64,000 bases of DNA from Natronocella acetinitrilica. Lineage in GTDB: Bacteria > Pseudomonadota > Gammaproteobacteria > Nitrococcales > Aquisalimonadaceae. The stretch is from NCBI RefSeq assembly GCF_024170285.1, contig NZ_JALJXV010000007.1, positions 62,001 through 126,000 of the forward strand, in the 5' to 3' direction. Each line of letters opens with the position of its first letter. Within the stretch, counting starts at the first letter, position 1. Shown piece after piece: positions 33,457-42,363 of the stretch. Below the pieces are notes generated by a model. The model saw only the letters and a program-made list of their open reading frames with translations. It was not told where the DNA came from and did no database searches. Position numbers and translations under genes: made by a program.

Positions 33457-35352
33457 TCAGAGTAATGATTCGACAGTGATTCCCGAGCAGGAAAGACTCT
33501 CGGCATACCCCGCGTTGAGGCGGTAGCGGCGCGCCCCGTCAGGAGTTTCATCAACAAGCTGGAAACCCTGGTTGTCGAGATAGTCCCGAACCGGGGGATT
33601 CTTGCGCGTGGGCAGAAACTGGCCGCGTAGCTCCTGCACGGAATGCTCGCCGAAAACGATGGACTTGAGAGTATTCATGAATGCCGTCTCGATACCGCGC
33701 CCCATGGCGCGGCAACTCATCAGCAGGCTGTCGATATCCGCCATGGAGCCGTCAAGGCGAACAATACAGACCAGGACCAGCCCGAGATCGCCGTATCGAT
33801 CACTGACACTGCCGACCAGTACCAGGCAGGCATCGTCCACCAGCAGGTCCTCGACTTCTGCAGCCGTGTATCGGCGGGTGGTCAGGTTGAACTGATTGGT
33901 CTTGCCGATCAGCTGCGCAATGCGCGCACAATGCTGCGCGCCGGCGACTTCGATCCGCAGCCGGGTCTCCAGACCTTGCAGAAAGTCCTCGAGGTTGCCG
34001 CTGGCATGGACGAGGCGTTGCCGCACCGCCTGCTGCCTGTATTGCTCGCCTCGCGCCCGGTCCTCATCGGTCAGGGCGTGTCGCTCGAAAAGTGGCATGT
34101 GGCCAAGCAGGCTCGGCCCGCAAGTCACATCGTCGGGCAGCAATATGGTCTGGACCTCAGGCAAAGCGCTGCACATCAGGCCACATTCCACCGGGTTGTC
34201 ATCCATGAAAACCAGGCTGTCCGTCCCGATGTTCAGTTCCTCGGCAAGGCTGCGCACGTTGTCCGGCTTGGGTTGCCAGTTGATTCTCGTCGCCACGAAG
34301 TCATCCAGCGCGAGCGGCATATCGGGGCGCTGGGCAAACAGTTCCAGAACGTCGTCATGGTTGTTCTTGCTGCAGATCGCCAGCAGGACGCCACGGTGCT
34401 TCAGCGAGCGGACGACGCGCTGCATGTCGGCGTAGGCACGGGATTCGGGATCACCATCACCAACCTTCACGCCCCAGACCCCGGCCTCCCCCAGTACTCC
34501 ACCCCACAGGGTGTTGTCGAGATCAACGACCAGGCATTTCCGGGCAGTCCCCCTGATGGCTTGAAGATGCCGCTGAATCTCTGCAGCCATGTCCCGCATC
34601 GCGCCCTCGCTCCACGGTATGCGTGCCAGGTAGTGCAAACGCTGGTTGTCCGCCGCCACATGGCCACCACGGCCAAGCGACATTTCCAGATCCACGATGG
34701 CGACCCGGGGATCACTCCGAAAAGCGCTCAGCAGGGCGAGGTTCAACGTCTGGTAGAACTCGGCCTGACCGAAATCCAGGCTCCAGTCAGCCACGCCGGC
34801 AACGGGAAACGCCGGACGTGGGAAGTTGGTGAGCAGGAGCATGGCGGACGTTCTGGCCCGGGCCTCGCTCACCCAGGCCTGCAGCTGCTGAACGATTTCG
34901 TTGACCGCCTCCCGTCTTCGCTCCGCGGACGTAGCGAGAAAGTCCTCGTGCAACTCCGGCGCTAACGCCGCAAGACTGAGATGAAGAAAGATCGCGTCAG
35001 GCTGGAAATCGTGCAAGCTGCTGGACGCATCCAGAACCTGCTGGAAATGCTGATCGTAGGGGCCGAGGTGGGCCTGCACCCTGATCCCGTTTGTCGCTGC
35101 CAGAGCACTGACATGCCGGGCCAGCGGTGCCAGTGTGCAATCCGAGAGAAATGCCATGCGCACATCCGGGGGGCCTGGCAGCGTTTCCGTCGCACGGGCG
35201 ATGGACTCGACCAGACCACTGTCCATCCTGCTGGCGTCGACTCCGTCGACGATTGCCCGGACTTCGTCCCACGAGCCTGCCTTTCGAAGGGCGAGCCGGC
35301 GCGCTCTTGCGGCATGGTCCGCACTCTGGGCCGGGCCTTTCATGACCTGCAT
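33457..35352 (-). CDS. FkbH-like HAD-IIIC protein
   Basis: 631 residues from the ATG at 35352, which has AGGAGAG five bases upstream. An N-terminal SGNH-like region (about 50-265) precedes the HAD domain, which starts with KCLVVDLDNTLWGGVLGE near 272-290; the catalytic aspartates are in DLDNT. SKNNHDDVLELF, NWQPKPDN and DSLVFMDDNPVE complete the HAD motifs. A C-terminal GNAT-like region (about 480-620) includes RIAQLIGKTNQFNLTTRRY, typical of FkbH proteins. FkbH enzymes take 1,3-bisphosphoglycerate, dephosphorylate it and load glycerate on an ACP. The ACP gene follows directly. This supports a glyceryl- or hydroxyacyl-ACP step in the polysaccharide pathway. Confidence 0.87.
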   Translation of the reverse strand: MQVMKGPAQSADHAARARRLALRKAGSWDEVRAIVDGVDASRMDSGLVESIARATETLPGPPDVRMAFLSDCTLAPLARHVSALAATNGIRVQAHLGPYDQHFQQVLDASSSLHDFQPDAIFLHLSLAALAPELHEDFLATSAERRREAVNEIVQQLQAWVSEARARTSAMLLLTNFPRPAFPVAGVADWSLDFGQAEFYQTLNLALLSAFRSDPRVAIVDLEMSLGRGGHVAADNQRLHYLARIPWSEGAMRDMAAEIQRHLQAIRGTARKCLVVDLDNTLWGGVLGEAGVWGVKVGDGDPESRAYADMQRVVRSLKHRGVLLAICSKNNHDDVLELFAQRPDMPLALDDFVATRINWQPKPDNVRSLAEELNIGTDSLVFMDDNPVECGLMCSALPEVQTILLPDDVTCGPSLLGHMPLFERHALTDEDRARGEQYRQQAVRQRLVHASGNLEDFLQGLETRLRIEVAGAQHCARIAQLIGKTNQFNLTTRRYTAAEVEDLLVDDACLVLVGSVSDRYGDLGLVLVCIVRLDGSMADIDSLLMSCRAMGRGIETAFMNTLKSIVFGEHSVQELRGQFLPTRKNPPVRDYLDNQGFQLVDETPDGARRYRLNAGYAESLSCSGITVESLL

Positions 35353-35362
35353 TGGGCTCTCC

Positions 35363-36988
35363 TCAATCAACGATCTGTCGAGAACCACCGCTCAGAGTGA
35401 GCGTCTGACCCGTGATCGCATCCGACCAGTGGGACGCGAGGAACGCCACCGCCTGGGCCACGTCCCCGGGTGTCACGGGCCGACCTGCGCCTGCCTCCTC
35501 TCGCAAGCGGATCCGATACGCTTCGGGAATGGCCCTCACAAGATCGGTTTCAGTCATTGCGGGGGCGACCAGGTTGACCTGCACGTTGTCGGCGGCCGCT
35601 TCAAGCGCAAGCGTGCGCGTATAGCCTTCAACCGCCGCCTTGGCCGCAATGTATACGGCCTGGCCGGACACGGGGCTGCGCACGGCCAGCGAGGAAAAAC
35701 TGATGATCTTGCCGCCGCCACCGCGCCGCATGATGGGCAGCGCCCGGGAGCAGACCGTGTGCAATCCCAGGACTGAAACCGCCAGTTCAGCGCTAAAGTC
35801 CGGAAGCCGTGTGGACGTGATGGAATGCGGGGTGAATGCGTGGACAGCGCAGTTGACGAGTATGTCGAGCCGGTCATGGTGGGCAAGCACCGAGCCGAAC
35901 AGAGCGTCCACGGATGCCTCGTCGCGCACATCACAGACCTGGGTTCTGGCGACACCACCGGCATCGGTAATCTCGTCCAGCACGCGCTCCGCATCCAGTG
36001 GCCCCTGGAAGTAGGTGAAGGTCACGTGGGCGCCCAGCAGCGCAAGAAATTTTGCTGTAGTTTCACCCAGGCCTCGGCTGCCACCAACCACCACGGCCAC
36101 TTTCCCGTCCAGCCCCAGGGGCAGCCACTCGCTGCGCAGCGCCATCACTGATGGCATGACCGACGCGGGCTCGTTGACCAGCGCCTCGAACGTCCCCGAG
36201 CCGACAGCTTCCCCGTCGCACTTGAGTGAAACATCGGCCTTGAGCAACGTCGCTGCCGGCAACAGGCGGGTGACCTGGCCACGCAGATCACAGACTCCCT
36301 CCAACCCCTCCGTCTGGCTGAAGTCCAGAGCGAATCCAAGAAACGTTGCCCGCCGCCCTGGCAGACGCATCCCGACCAGGGTCGAGAGCATGACCATCAG
36401 AAGCAATTGCGGGCTCGGCAGCGATTCGGCGCCCACCCCCATGGGTTGCAGTACACGTTCTGCCAATGCGCGAGACATGGCCAGATCGGCTCTGAATCGT
36501 ATGCGCTCGGAGCGGCCTTCAAGCTCTTCGACTGACAGATCGAGTTCTTCGATGAGCGGTGGCGTGTGGCCATCCGTCCGGGCCGGACGCTTCTCGCCCC
36601 CTACGCCGGAGAGCAGCGCCAACGTGCCACTGATGCGCGTCGTCCGATCCTGATCGTCGATCCGGTACCAATCGGCCGAGAATTCAGCAGCACCGGGCGT
36701 AGTCGGCTTGACCCGCAACTCAAGGCGCAGGGTGTCCCCAGGCATGACTGCTCGAAGGAATCGGCCCTTCACTGTGGTAAGCCGTACCCTGCTGGCCGGA
36801 AAGAGATCGTCCAGCAAGACAAGCGCCAGTGCTGGCAGCATGCCGTGGGCGACCCGCCCACGAAAACGGCTGCGCCGGGCGAACTCCGGATCCGTGTGCA
36901 GCGCACTGCGATCGCCGGTGATGTCGGCGAAGGCGTCGATCACCGCATCGGTGACAGACAGGTGAACTGTGCGCGATAACTCGTCCAT
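35363..36988 (-). CDS. MaoC-like hotdog / second hotdog-like / SDR ketoreductase fusion
   Basis: 541 residues in three parts. Residues 1-~130 are a MaoC-type hydratase/dehydratase with the hydratase-2 motif GDRSALHTDPEFA (Asp26, His31). Residues ~150-285 (ALAERVLQPMG, then LSTLVGMRLPGRRATFLGFAL) look like a second, catalytically poorer hotdog. Residues ~295-541 are a short-chain dehydrogenase: VVVGGSRGLGE near 300, serine in SFSSLAV near 430, Tyr near 444 in AVYIAAK. The set would reduce and dehydrate, or hydrate, an acyl thioester. GAAGGGGA precedes the ATG. It heads the unit with FkbH, ACP and acyltransferase and is probably read from site 5, with a 60-base leader. Confidence 0.82.
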   Translation of the reverse strand: MDELSRTVHLSVTDAVIDAFADITGDRSALHTDPEFARRSRFRGRVAHGMLPALALVLLDDLFPASRVRLTTVKGRFLRAVMPGDTLRLELRVKPTTPGAAEFSADWYRIDDQDRTTRISGTLALLSGVGGEKRPARTDGHTPPLIEELDLSVEELEGRSERIRFRADLAMSRALAERVLQPMGVGAESLPSPQLLLMVMLSTLVGMRLPGRRATFLGFALDFSQTEGLEGVCDLRGQVTRLLPAATLLKADVSLKCDGEAVGSGTFEALVNEPASVMPSVMALRSEWLPLGLDGKVAVVVGGSRGLGETTAKFLALLGAHVTFTYFQGPLDAERVLDEITDAGGVARTQVCDVRDEASVDALFGSVLAHHDRLDILVNCAVHAFTPHSITSTRLPDFSAELAVSVLGLHTVCSRALPIMRRGGGGKIISFSSLAVRSPVSGQAVYIAAKAAVEGYTRTLALEAAADNVQVNLVAPAMTETDLVRAIPEAYRIRLREEAGAGRPVTPGDVAQAVAFLASHWSDAITGQTLTLSGGSRQIVD

Positions 36989-37081
36989 TTCCCCTTCATA
37001 CTCTGAGAGCGCGGCGCCCTGTCACCTATGATGCAAGGGTTTGGCAGTACGCGGATTTTAAAGGGGGAATGGGGATTTCAC

Positions 37082-37097
37082 TGTTCGCAGGCGTACT
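37082..37097. promoter_or_regulatory. Crp/Fnr-type operator, site 5 (one mismatch)
   Basis: TGTTCGCAGGCGTACT matches the dyad except for the last base. Leftward TAAAAT (37055-37060) places the centre at -41.5 with a start near 37048, ahead of the dehydratase-ketoreductase unit. No matching -10 is seen rightward, so the lyase gene probably has another promoter. Confidence 0.55.
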
Positions 37098-37379
37098 GAC
37101 AGTGCATGCACGTTTTTTGTTGTCGGTGCGATTCGCAACAAATCGAGAAAATCGCATGCCCATGTAAAGACATTAAAATAATGTAATCTAATACATGAAA
37201 ATGCTATAAATAAATGAATTGAATATTCTATTTTTCATGATCAAACCTGTCCCCGAAGAACGACACTCAGAGCGGGTTCGTTGTCGTTTTTTTGCCAATC
37301 TCTTTTTCTGTGAAACCTTTCACACTTCCGACCATGGACACTGCCTAGATTTCACCCTGTATCATCCGCGACTGAGACG

Positions 37380-37456
37380 CTGTTCTTGCCCTGCGATACA
37401 GCGGCATACCGCGCTTGCGCTCTCATTGGCGCCCTGCCGTTGCTTGTCAGGAACAG
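37380..37456 (+). ncRNA. Candidate structured mRNA leader upstream of the lyase gene
   Basis: CTGTTCTTG (37380-37388) can pair with CAGGAACAG (37448-37456), enclosing a second hairpin GCGG-CATA-CCGC (37401-37412) and a self-complementary GGCGCC. The closing stem ends just ahead of AAAAGAGG. I do not recognise a known riboswitch class. Confidence 0.3.
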
Positions 37457-37533
37457 AAAGAAAAGAGGTCATGGGGCGAGGTGCAAGACGGCCTCCTGGA
37501 ACATTAACCACTGCACAGGTTGAAAAATATTGC

Positions 37534-38703
37534 ATGCGGACAATCATTCACAATTGCGTTAATCGACTCGTTGCTCTGCTAGCCATATTGCTACTTGCTG
37601 CGCCGTTATCGGCACAATCCAATAACATCATCTGGTCCGGTTCTTTCGAGACCGGAGATATTCTGCAATGGCACCACCACGAAAGACATGACTTGCCATG
37701 GATCTGGGGGATTCCGGAATACTGTCGCCCGGAGGGCTATCCCGACGTATTCGGTGGCGACGGGTCCTGCCTGTCACTTGACAGTAATCGGGTACGGCAC
37801 GGCCAGTATTCGGCACGATTCACGATCAAGAATTCGCTTAACGGGGCTGAGCCGAGAGACTGTGACAATGGTAACTGTGAGCGGCGCCGCTCACAGCTAT
37901 CCGCGTTTCGGACGTTGCCCGAGGTCTACAACGTGCTGCCCTACATGTCCGAGCGCTGGATTTCCTTCAGTGTTTACCTGCCGGATAACTGGCAGCCCAC
38001 CGGCGGTGGCTGGGGCCCGGTACTGTTCGGTATCAAGCCACTGACCAACGGTGATCAGCTCTCGGGCATTGCCAATGTCCATCTCGAAAAGGACAGCTGG
38101 GAAATTCATCACCGCTGGTCCCCTGTGGTCAACCCCTCCTCCTCGGATGTGCCCTGGCAGTACCAGATGTTCTATCGCAAGGACTACCCGGTTATTGGTG
38201 GCAATCCTCGCTGGGACGATGGCGTCGCCGATTTTCCGAATCCGGATGTCTCCCGGCAGGCGCTTGCCAGCGTCAACCGTGGCGGCTGGACCGACTGGGT
38301 CCTGCACATCAAGTTTGACGCCCGTGGTTCGAGCCAGGGGGGCTCCGGGTTCATGCGCTACTACAAGCGCGAGGACGATGGTCCGTGGATCAAGGTGGTC
38401 GATATAGCGCCTCGACGCATCGAACGCGGCGGCCTGACGTTTGATCGCGGCATTGGCTACAACTCCCCGCCAACGAACAACAATGGCGGCTTCGGGATCG
38501 GAATTGGTACCTACATGGCGAAGAGTCAGGTATGGAATGCGCCCAATAACCTGTCCCTCAATTTCGATAACATCCGCATTGGCAACCAGAGCGCATCGCT
38601 CTCGGAGATGGAGCCGAATGGCGCCCCGGGCAGTGCTGGCGGCAGTGACGGAACCGAATCGCGTCCCACACCGCCTTCCGAGATCCGTGTAACGCAACAA
38701 TAG
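37534..38703 (+). CDS. Secreted polysaccharide lyase-like protein
   Basis: 389 residues from the ATG at 37534, which begins a signal peptide (VNRLVALLAILLLAAPLSAQ). An in-frame ATG at 37471 would add 21 residues before it; AAAAGAGG lies only two bases from that codon, so it is less likely. The mature part opens with WSGSFETGDILQWHH and includes SERWISFSVYLPDNWQPTGG and VLHIKFDARGSSQGGSGFM, the pattern of the heparin-lyase-like jelly-roll family (PF14099). Such enzymes cut uronate polymers by beta-elimination. In a synthesis locus it may trim, release or recycle the polymer. Its upstream region is AT-rich and structured, unlike the rest of the locus. Confidence 0.78.
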   Translation: MRTIIHNCVNRLVALLAILLLAAPLSAQSNNIIWSGSFETGDILQWHHHERHDLPWIWGIPEYCRPEGYPDVFGGDGSCLSLDSNRVRHGQYSARFTIKNSLNGAEPRDCDNGNCERRRSQLSAFRTLPEVYNVLPYMSERWISFSVYLPDNWQPTGGGWGPVLFGIKPLTNGDQLSGIANVHLEKDSWEIHHRWSPVVNPSSSDVPWQYQMFYRKDYPVIGGNPRWDDGVADFPNPDVSRQALASVNRGGWTDWVLHIKFDARGSSQGGSGFMRYYKREDDGPWIKVVDIAPRRIERGGLTFDRGIGYNSPPTNNNGGFGIGIGTYMAKSQVWNAPNNLSLNFDNIRIGNQSASLSEMEPNGAPGSAGGSDGTESRPTPPSEIRVTQQ

Positions 38704-38709
38704 CCGAGA

Positions 38710-40089
38710 TCAGTTCGCCAGGGATGGCGTTTCCTGACGCACCTCTCGAATCACGCCCCGCAACTTTCCGTTGCTCGTTCGAGGCAGGCGAGTAGCCGTC
38801 TCTACACGGATGGGAGTTCCGGGCCCGAGTCGCTCGACGGCGTTGTCCATCAAACGGGCGCGCACCCCCTCGTTGAAGCTTTTCAATGGAACAACCGCAA
38901 TAACGATCTCCCCTGATGCCGACTGCCTGATCTGGGCTTCAGCAACCCCCTCGATTCCCTTGTAGATATGATCCAGCCGACCAACGTGCCTGCCGTCATC
39001 CGTCACCACGTAGTCGTCTTCCCGGCCCACAACCGTCTTGACCACCGGGAATGCACGGCCACAAGGGCAACGCGATGCACCCGTTGTGGCGACTTCGATA
39101 GTGTCACCCGTGCGGTAGCGGAATAGCGGCATCGCCCGCTCATGAAAAGCCGTGCCGATGATTTCCTGCAGGTCCCCATCGACTTCTGCCAATTCGACAT
39201 AACTGTAATCCCCCAGCAGATGCAGGCGGCCATGCTCGCATGTGCCGATGGCAGCCACTCTTTCATAGCCGCCATACCAGTTGAAGACACGGCAGCCCAT
39301 CACCGCCTCGATGACGTTGCGTTGCTCTGTGCTGAGGGTCTCCGAGGAGGTCAATACGGCCCGTAGGCTTTTGCCACCATACTGTTGTCCCGTGGCCTTG
39401 AGATACTGCGCAAGGTAGGCCACCGAGGACGGATAAGCCTCGATGATCACCGGATCGAATCGCTCCAGGGCCTCCCTATAGAGTTGCAAAGTGCGCTCGG
39501 ACAAGTGGTAGGAAGACAGCATGAGCATGTTCTCTCCCTTGTTGAGCCGCCAATACGGTGGGTCGGTTCGCGCCACTGGTGCAATCAAATCGCCCCGCCA
39601 CCAGGCTCGCCGCTCACCGGCCCGATAGCTCGCCCAGGCCCGCTGCCTGTCCACAAAGGCCTGTTCCCGAATGACGGACGCAAGGTCGTGGCGCACCATT
39701 AGCGGCGAGCCGGTGCTGCCGCTGGTACCCCCTGACACGCTGAGGGTGGGCAATCTCGACCTCAGGCTGCCCTCATGTTGCCTGACCCAGGCCTTGTCGA
39801 TGACCGGCAGTGTCTCGAGCCAGGAGAATACTTGCCGGGTTTGGCGATCGCTCAGGCTCTTGCGATAGTGAGGCACGTAGCGTCGCGCATAGCTTAGGGC
39901 TGCAGCCACTGCGTCTTCCTGATAGGCCGCCAGAGCCGCCTCGTCCAGCCACTGGGTTTGGTCCAACTGCCGCTGATACTTGCGGTACAGCACACCCTCG
40001 CGAATCAGGCGCCGAAACCGCGTCCATGCGGTAATCAGTCGTTCCTGTCCGGCTATCCCGAGGGATGCGTAGAGTCTTGTCGTATACAT
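38710..40089 (-). CDS. CapK / phenylacetate-CoA ligase-like adenylating enzyme, second of two
   Basis: 459 residues. The adenylate-forming loop LSVSGGTSGSTGSPLMVR is near 135-150, YGGYERVAAIGTCEHG near 275 contains the substrate-activation region, and FRYRTGDTIEV with CPCGRAFPVVKTVVGREDDY follows; the Cys-x-Cys is usual in this family. Residues LPRTSNGKLRGVIREV near the end carry the C-terminal lysine that helps adenylation. It probably activates a carboxylic acid for attachment to the polymer or to a carrier protein. The start overlaps the upstream GT4 gene by 37 bases. A convergent lyase gene ends seven bases away. Confidence 0.8.
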   Translation of the reverse strand: MYTTRLYASLGIAGQERLITAWTRFRRLIREGVLYRKYQRQLDQTQWLDEAALAAYQEDAVAAALSYARRYVPHYRKSLSDRQTRQVFSWLETLPVIDKAWVRQHEGSLRSRLPTLSVSGGTSGSTGSPLMVRHDLASVIREQAFVDRQRAWASYRAGERRAWWRGDLIAPVARTDPPYWRLNKGENMLMLSSYHLSERTLQLYREALERFDPVIIEAYPSSVAYLAQYLKATGQQYGGKSLRAVLTSSETLSTEQRNVIEAVMGCRVFNWYGGYERVAAIGTCEHGRLHLLGDYSYVELAEVDGDLQEIIGTAFHERAMPLFRYRTGDTIEVATTGASRCPCGRAFPVVKTVVGREDDYVVTDDGRHVGRLDHIYKGIEGVAEAQIRQSASGEIVIAVVPLKSFNEGVRARLMDNAVERLGPGTPIRVETATRLPRTSNGKLRGVIREVRQETPSLAN

Positions 40090-41198
40090 GCGCCCTGTTC
40101 CTTCGAAGGACTCCGCGTTACGCCGATCTCTCCATAGAGACGCTCCAGGGCATCAAGCGTGTTACGAATGTCGAAGTGTCTTCGAACACGGTCTCGCGCC
40201 GAACGCCCCATGCACTCACGCAGGGCCGGATCGCCCAAAAGCCTGCCCAGGGCCTGCTCAAGACCGTCGATGTCCCCGGATTCCACGGTCAGACCCTGTT
40301 CTCCGTCGATGATCACTTCCGGCATGGCCCCGACACGGGTGACGACCGCCGGCAAACCTGTAACCATCGCCTCAAGCAGGGCTATCGGAAGCCCTTCCGC
40401 CCTGGATGGCAGGCAGAAGAGCCAGGCACGACGAAGGCGCTCCAGCCTTGCAACCTCGTCAATCCATCCGAGCAGACGGACGTCATCGACAACGCCAAGG
40501 TCAGACGCCAATCGTCGGATACCCGCATCATCACCGACTCCGGCGAGCCAGAGTTCGGCATCCACTCCCCTGCTCCGCAGACGAGCGAAGGCCTGCAGCA
40601 GGTCGAAGACTCCCTTGGCGGCTTCCAGACGGCCCATGAACAGGACGGCAGGCGGCAGATGCGGCGATCCGGCTGATCCCATCGGAACGTTCACCCCATT
40701 CGGGAGGATCTGTATACGATCCGGAGGCAACAGTTCGCTGTAGAACCGACGCCAGTGCTCGGACAGGACAAGCACGCGATGGCATCCCCGGAGTATTGCG
40801 TGGATATAGGCGCGGCGCAGCGGTCCCGTCTCGTGCCAGAAAAATCGGTCGAACTCCCCCCCATGCATATGCAGGATGGCGGGCACACGAAACATTCTGG
40901 CGAGCAGGACGAACACGCTCTTGCGGTAGAAACTCCGGCGCGATGCTGCATGGGCGTGGACCAGCGCCACACGCCCGCGCAACAAACCCCATGTGAAGCG
41001 AATCAGGCTCCCGAGGAAGCGCTTGAGCTTTGACAACCACGAACCATCCACATGGGTGGCCAGGAACACCAGGGGCCAGCGTTGATCGAGGCCCTCTTGC
41101 CGATAAGCCCTGATGACCGTAGCAACGCCCCCGGCAGCGTCCGGATCCGTCGAGAGCATCCATATGGAACCGCGTCGTGGACGCTTAACGGAGCGCAT
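40053..41198 (-). CDS. Glycosyltransferase, GT4 family
   Basis: 381 residues if translation starts at 41198; ATGs at 41213 and 41231 are alternatives, all within the end of the upstream gene. The N-terminal domain has STDPDAAGGVATVIRA at the acceptor loop, and HAHAASRRSFYRKS. The C-terminal domain has LFMGRLEAAKGVFDLLQAF near 205 and SRAEGLPIALLEAMVTGLP with the E-x7-E motif near 285. It acts in the cytoplasm on the lipid-linked repeat. Together with the next two genes upstream it forms a run of GT4 genes with overlapping ends, probably read from site 6. Confidence 0.87.
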   Translation of the reverse strand: MRSVKRPRRGSIWMLSTDPDAAGGVATVIRAYRQEGLDQRWPLVFLATHVDGSWLSKLKRFLGSLIRFTWGLLRGRVALVHAHAASRRSFYRKSVFVLLARMFRVPAILHMHGGEFDRFFWHETGPLRRAYIHAILRGCHRVLVLSEHWRRFYSELLPPDRIQILPNGVNVPMGSAGSPHLPPAVLFMGRLEAAKGVFDLLQAFARLRSRGVDAELWLAGVGDDAGIRRLASDLGVVDDVRLLGWIDEVARLERLRRAWLFCLPSRAEGLPIALLEAMVTGLPAVVTRVGAMPEVIIDGEQGLTVESGDIDGLEQALGRLLGDPALRECMGRSARDRVRRHFDIRNTLDALERLYGEIGVTRSPSKEQGACIRQDSTHPSG

Positions 41199-42363
41199 GG
41201 TGAAGGCCACCATTGTCGATGACCCGCTCAAGCAACGCGGCGGTCTCTTCGCCCATCCGTTCCTTGCGGAAACGGGCTAGCATGTCGGCTCTGGCATTCG
41301 CGGCCATCACTTGCCGTCGGGGTTCGTCGGACAGGAGCTCCAGAATGGCCGTCGCCAGCTCCTCGGGCCTGCCGGGCTCAAGGATCAAGCCGGTCTGTTC
41401 ATGCAATACCGCCTCAGGCATGCCGCCAATGGCCGTGGCAATCACCGGCACCCCCATGGCCAATGATTCAAGTGCCGCCAGGGACAGCGTCTCAACGGCA
41501 GTTGAGGGCAACACGGTGAGATGTGCCCCGGAGAGGATCGGTCGCACATCCTGGATGATACCCAGAACGACAACACTGCCAGCCAGGCCGTACTGGTGAA
41601 TCAGGCCCTCGATGCGGCCACGCTCTGGCCCATCCCCGACCAGAAGTAATTGTGCATCGGGTCTTGCGGCGATGACGCCCTGCCAAGCTCTCAACAGGAT
41701 ACGGTGGCCTTTTTCCGGGCGCAGTGCAGCAATGCACACCACGGTCGGGCGCTTTCGCCCGAGCGCGTCACCTTCAGACGGAGCAAACCGCATCGTGTCC
41801 ACCCCGTTATGAATGACCGAGGTCCTCTCTTGCTCAAGCGGGATCTGTTGCAACCAGTGCTCCCGTTGCCGATGACTGACAAAATTCACGGCATCACAAC
41901 GGCGCAGGATGGGCGAGTACAACCAGGACCCGATCAGGGCATCCTTGCGGTTACGGCTGGTGGTGGTGTGGATGGCCGCGATAATCGGCGGCTTTCGCGA
42001 GGCCAGAGTTCTCGCACACCAGGCTGCGAGCACCGCGATATTGAGCGTCGCATGAATGATATCGATCTGCGCCTTGTCCACCAGTCGCCCAAGTCCACTG
42101 ATAAACGAGGGATTCCATTTACCGCGCCGGGGAATATGGTGGTGTTGCACGCCAACAGCCTGCACCCTTGCCAATTGATCAGTAGCCGGCTCGAAGGTGG
42201 CCAGATGAAGACGCCATGGGCCGCCACTGAGGCTCTCGAGTAGATCCAGGACCTGACTTTCGGCGCCGGCCCGAGCAAGTGAGGGCAGAACGAAAAGGAC
42301 ATTGCGACGCTCTGCATCGCCTTGAGTCATTCTGCCCGCGACAGTCGCCATGGTCCATCCCAA
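41185..42363 (-). CDS. Glycosyltransferase, GT4 family
   Basis: 392 residues. The N-terminal domain has NVLFVLPSLARAGAESQVLD, with the AGAE loop of GT4 enzymes that bind a polyprenyl-linked acceptor. The C-terminal domain has IAALRPEKGHRILLRAW near 205 and STAVETLSLAALESLAMGVP with the E-x7-E motif near 300. The ATG lies 37 bases inside the preceding GT4 gene, so translation is coupled. The donor sugar cannot be inferred. Confidence 0.87.
   Translation of the reverse strand: MGWTMATVAGRMTQGDAERRNVLFVLPSLARAGAESQVLDLLESLSGGPWRLHLATFEPATDQLARVQAVGVQHHHIPRRGKWNPSFISGLGRLVDKAQIDIIHATLNIAVLAAWCARTLASRKPPIIAAIHTTTSRNRKDALIGSWLYSPILRRCDAVNFVSHRQREHWLQQIPLEQERTSVIHNGVDTMRFAPSEGDALGRKRPTVVCIAALRPEKGHRILLRAWQGVIAARPDAQLLLVGDGPERGRIEGLIHQYGLAGSVVVLGIIQDVRPILSGAHLTVLPSTAVETLSLAALESLAMGVPVIATAIGGMPEAVLHEQTGLILEPGRPEELATAILELLSDEPRRQVMAANARADMLARFRKERMGEETAALLERVIDNGGLHHALR

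Larger units (their letters stand above)
36989..37533. other. Long AT-rich gap between the acyl-ACP unit and the lyase gene
   Basis: No convincing gene. It holds the Crp-type dyad of site 5 near its left end, then an AT-rich island (about 37140-37260), then a structured GC-richer leader. Within the island ACATTA-N3-TAATGT (37170-37184) is a perfect dyad, and CATGAAAA (37194-37201) pairs with TTTTCATG (37232-37239). Base composition differs sharply from the flanks. Confidence 0.6.

Noticed and set aside
33643-34965. Forward frame of 440 codons opposite the FkbH-like gene
   Set aside because: Antisense shadow of an FkbH protein with intact HAD motifs.
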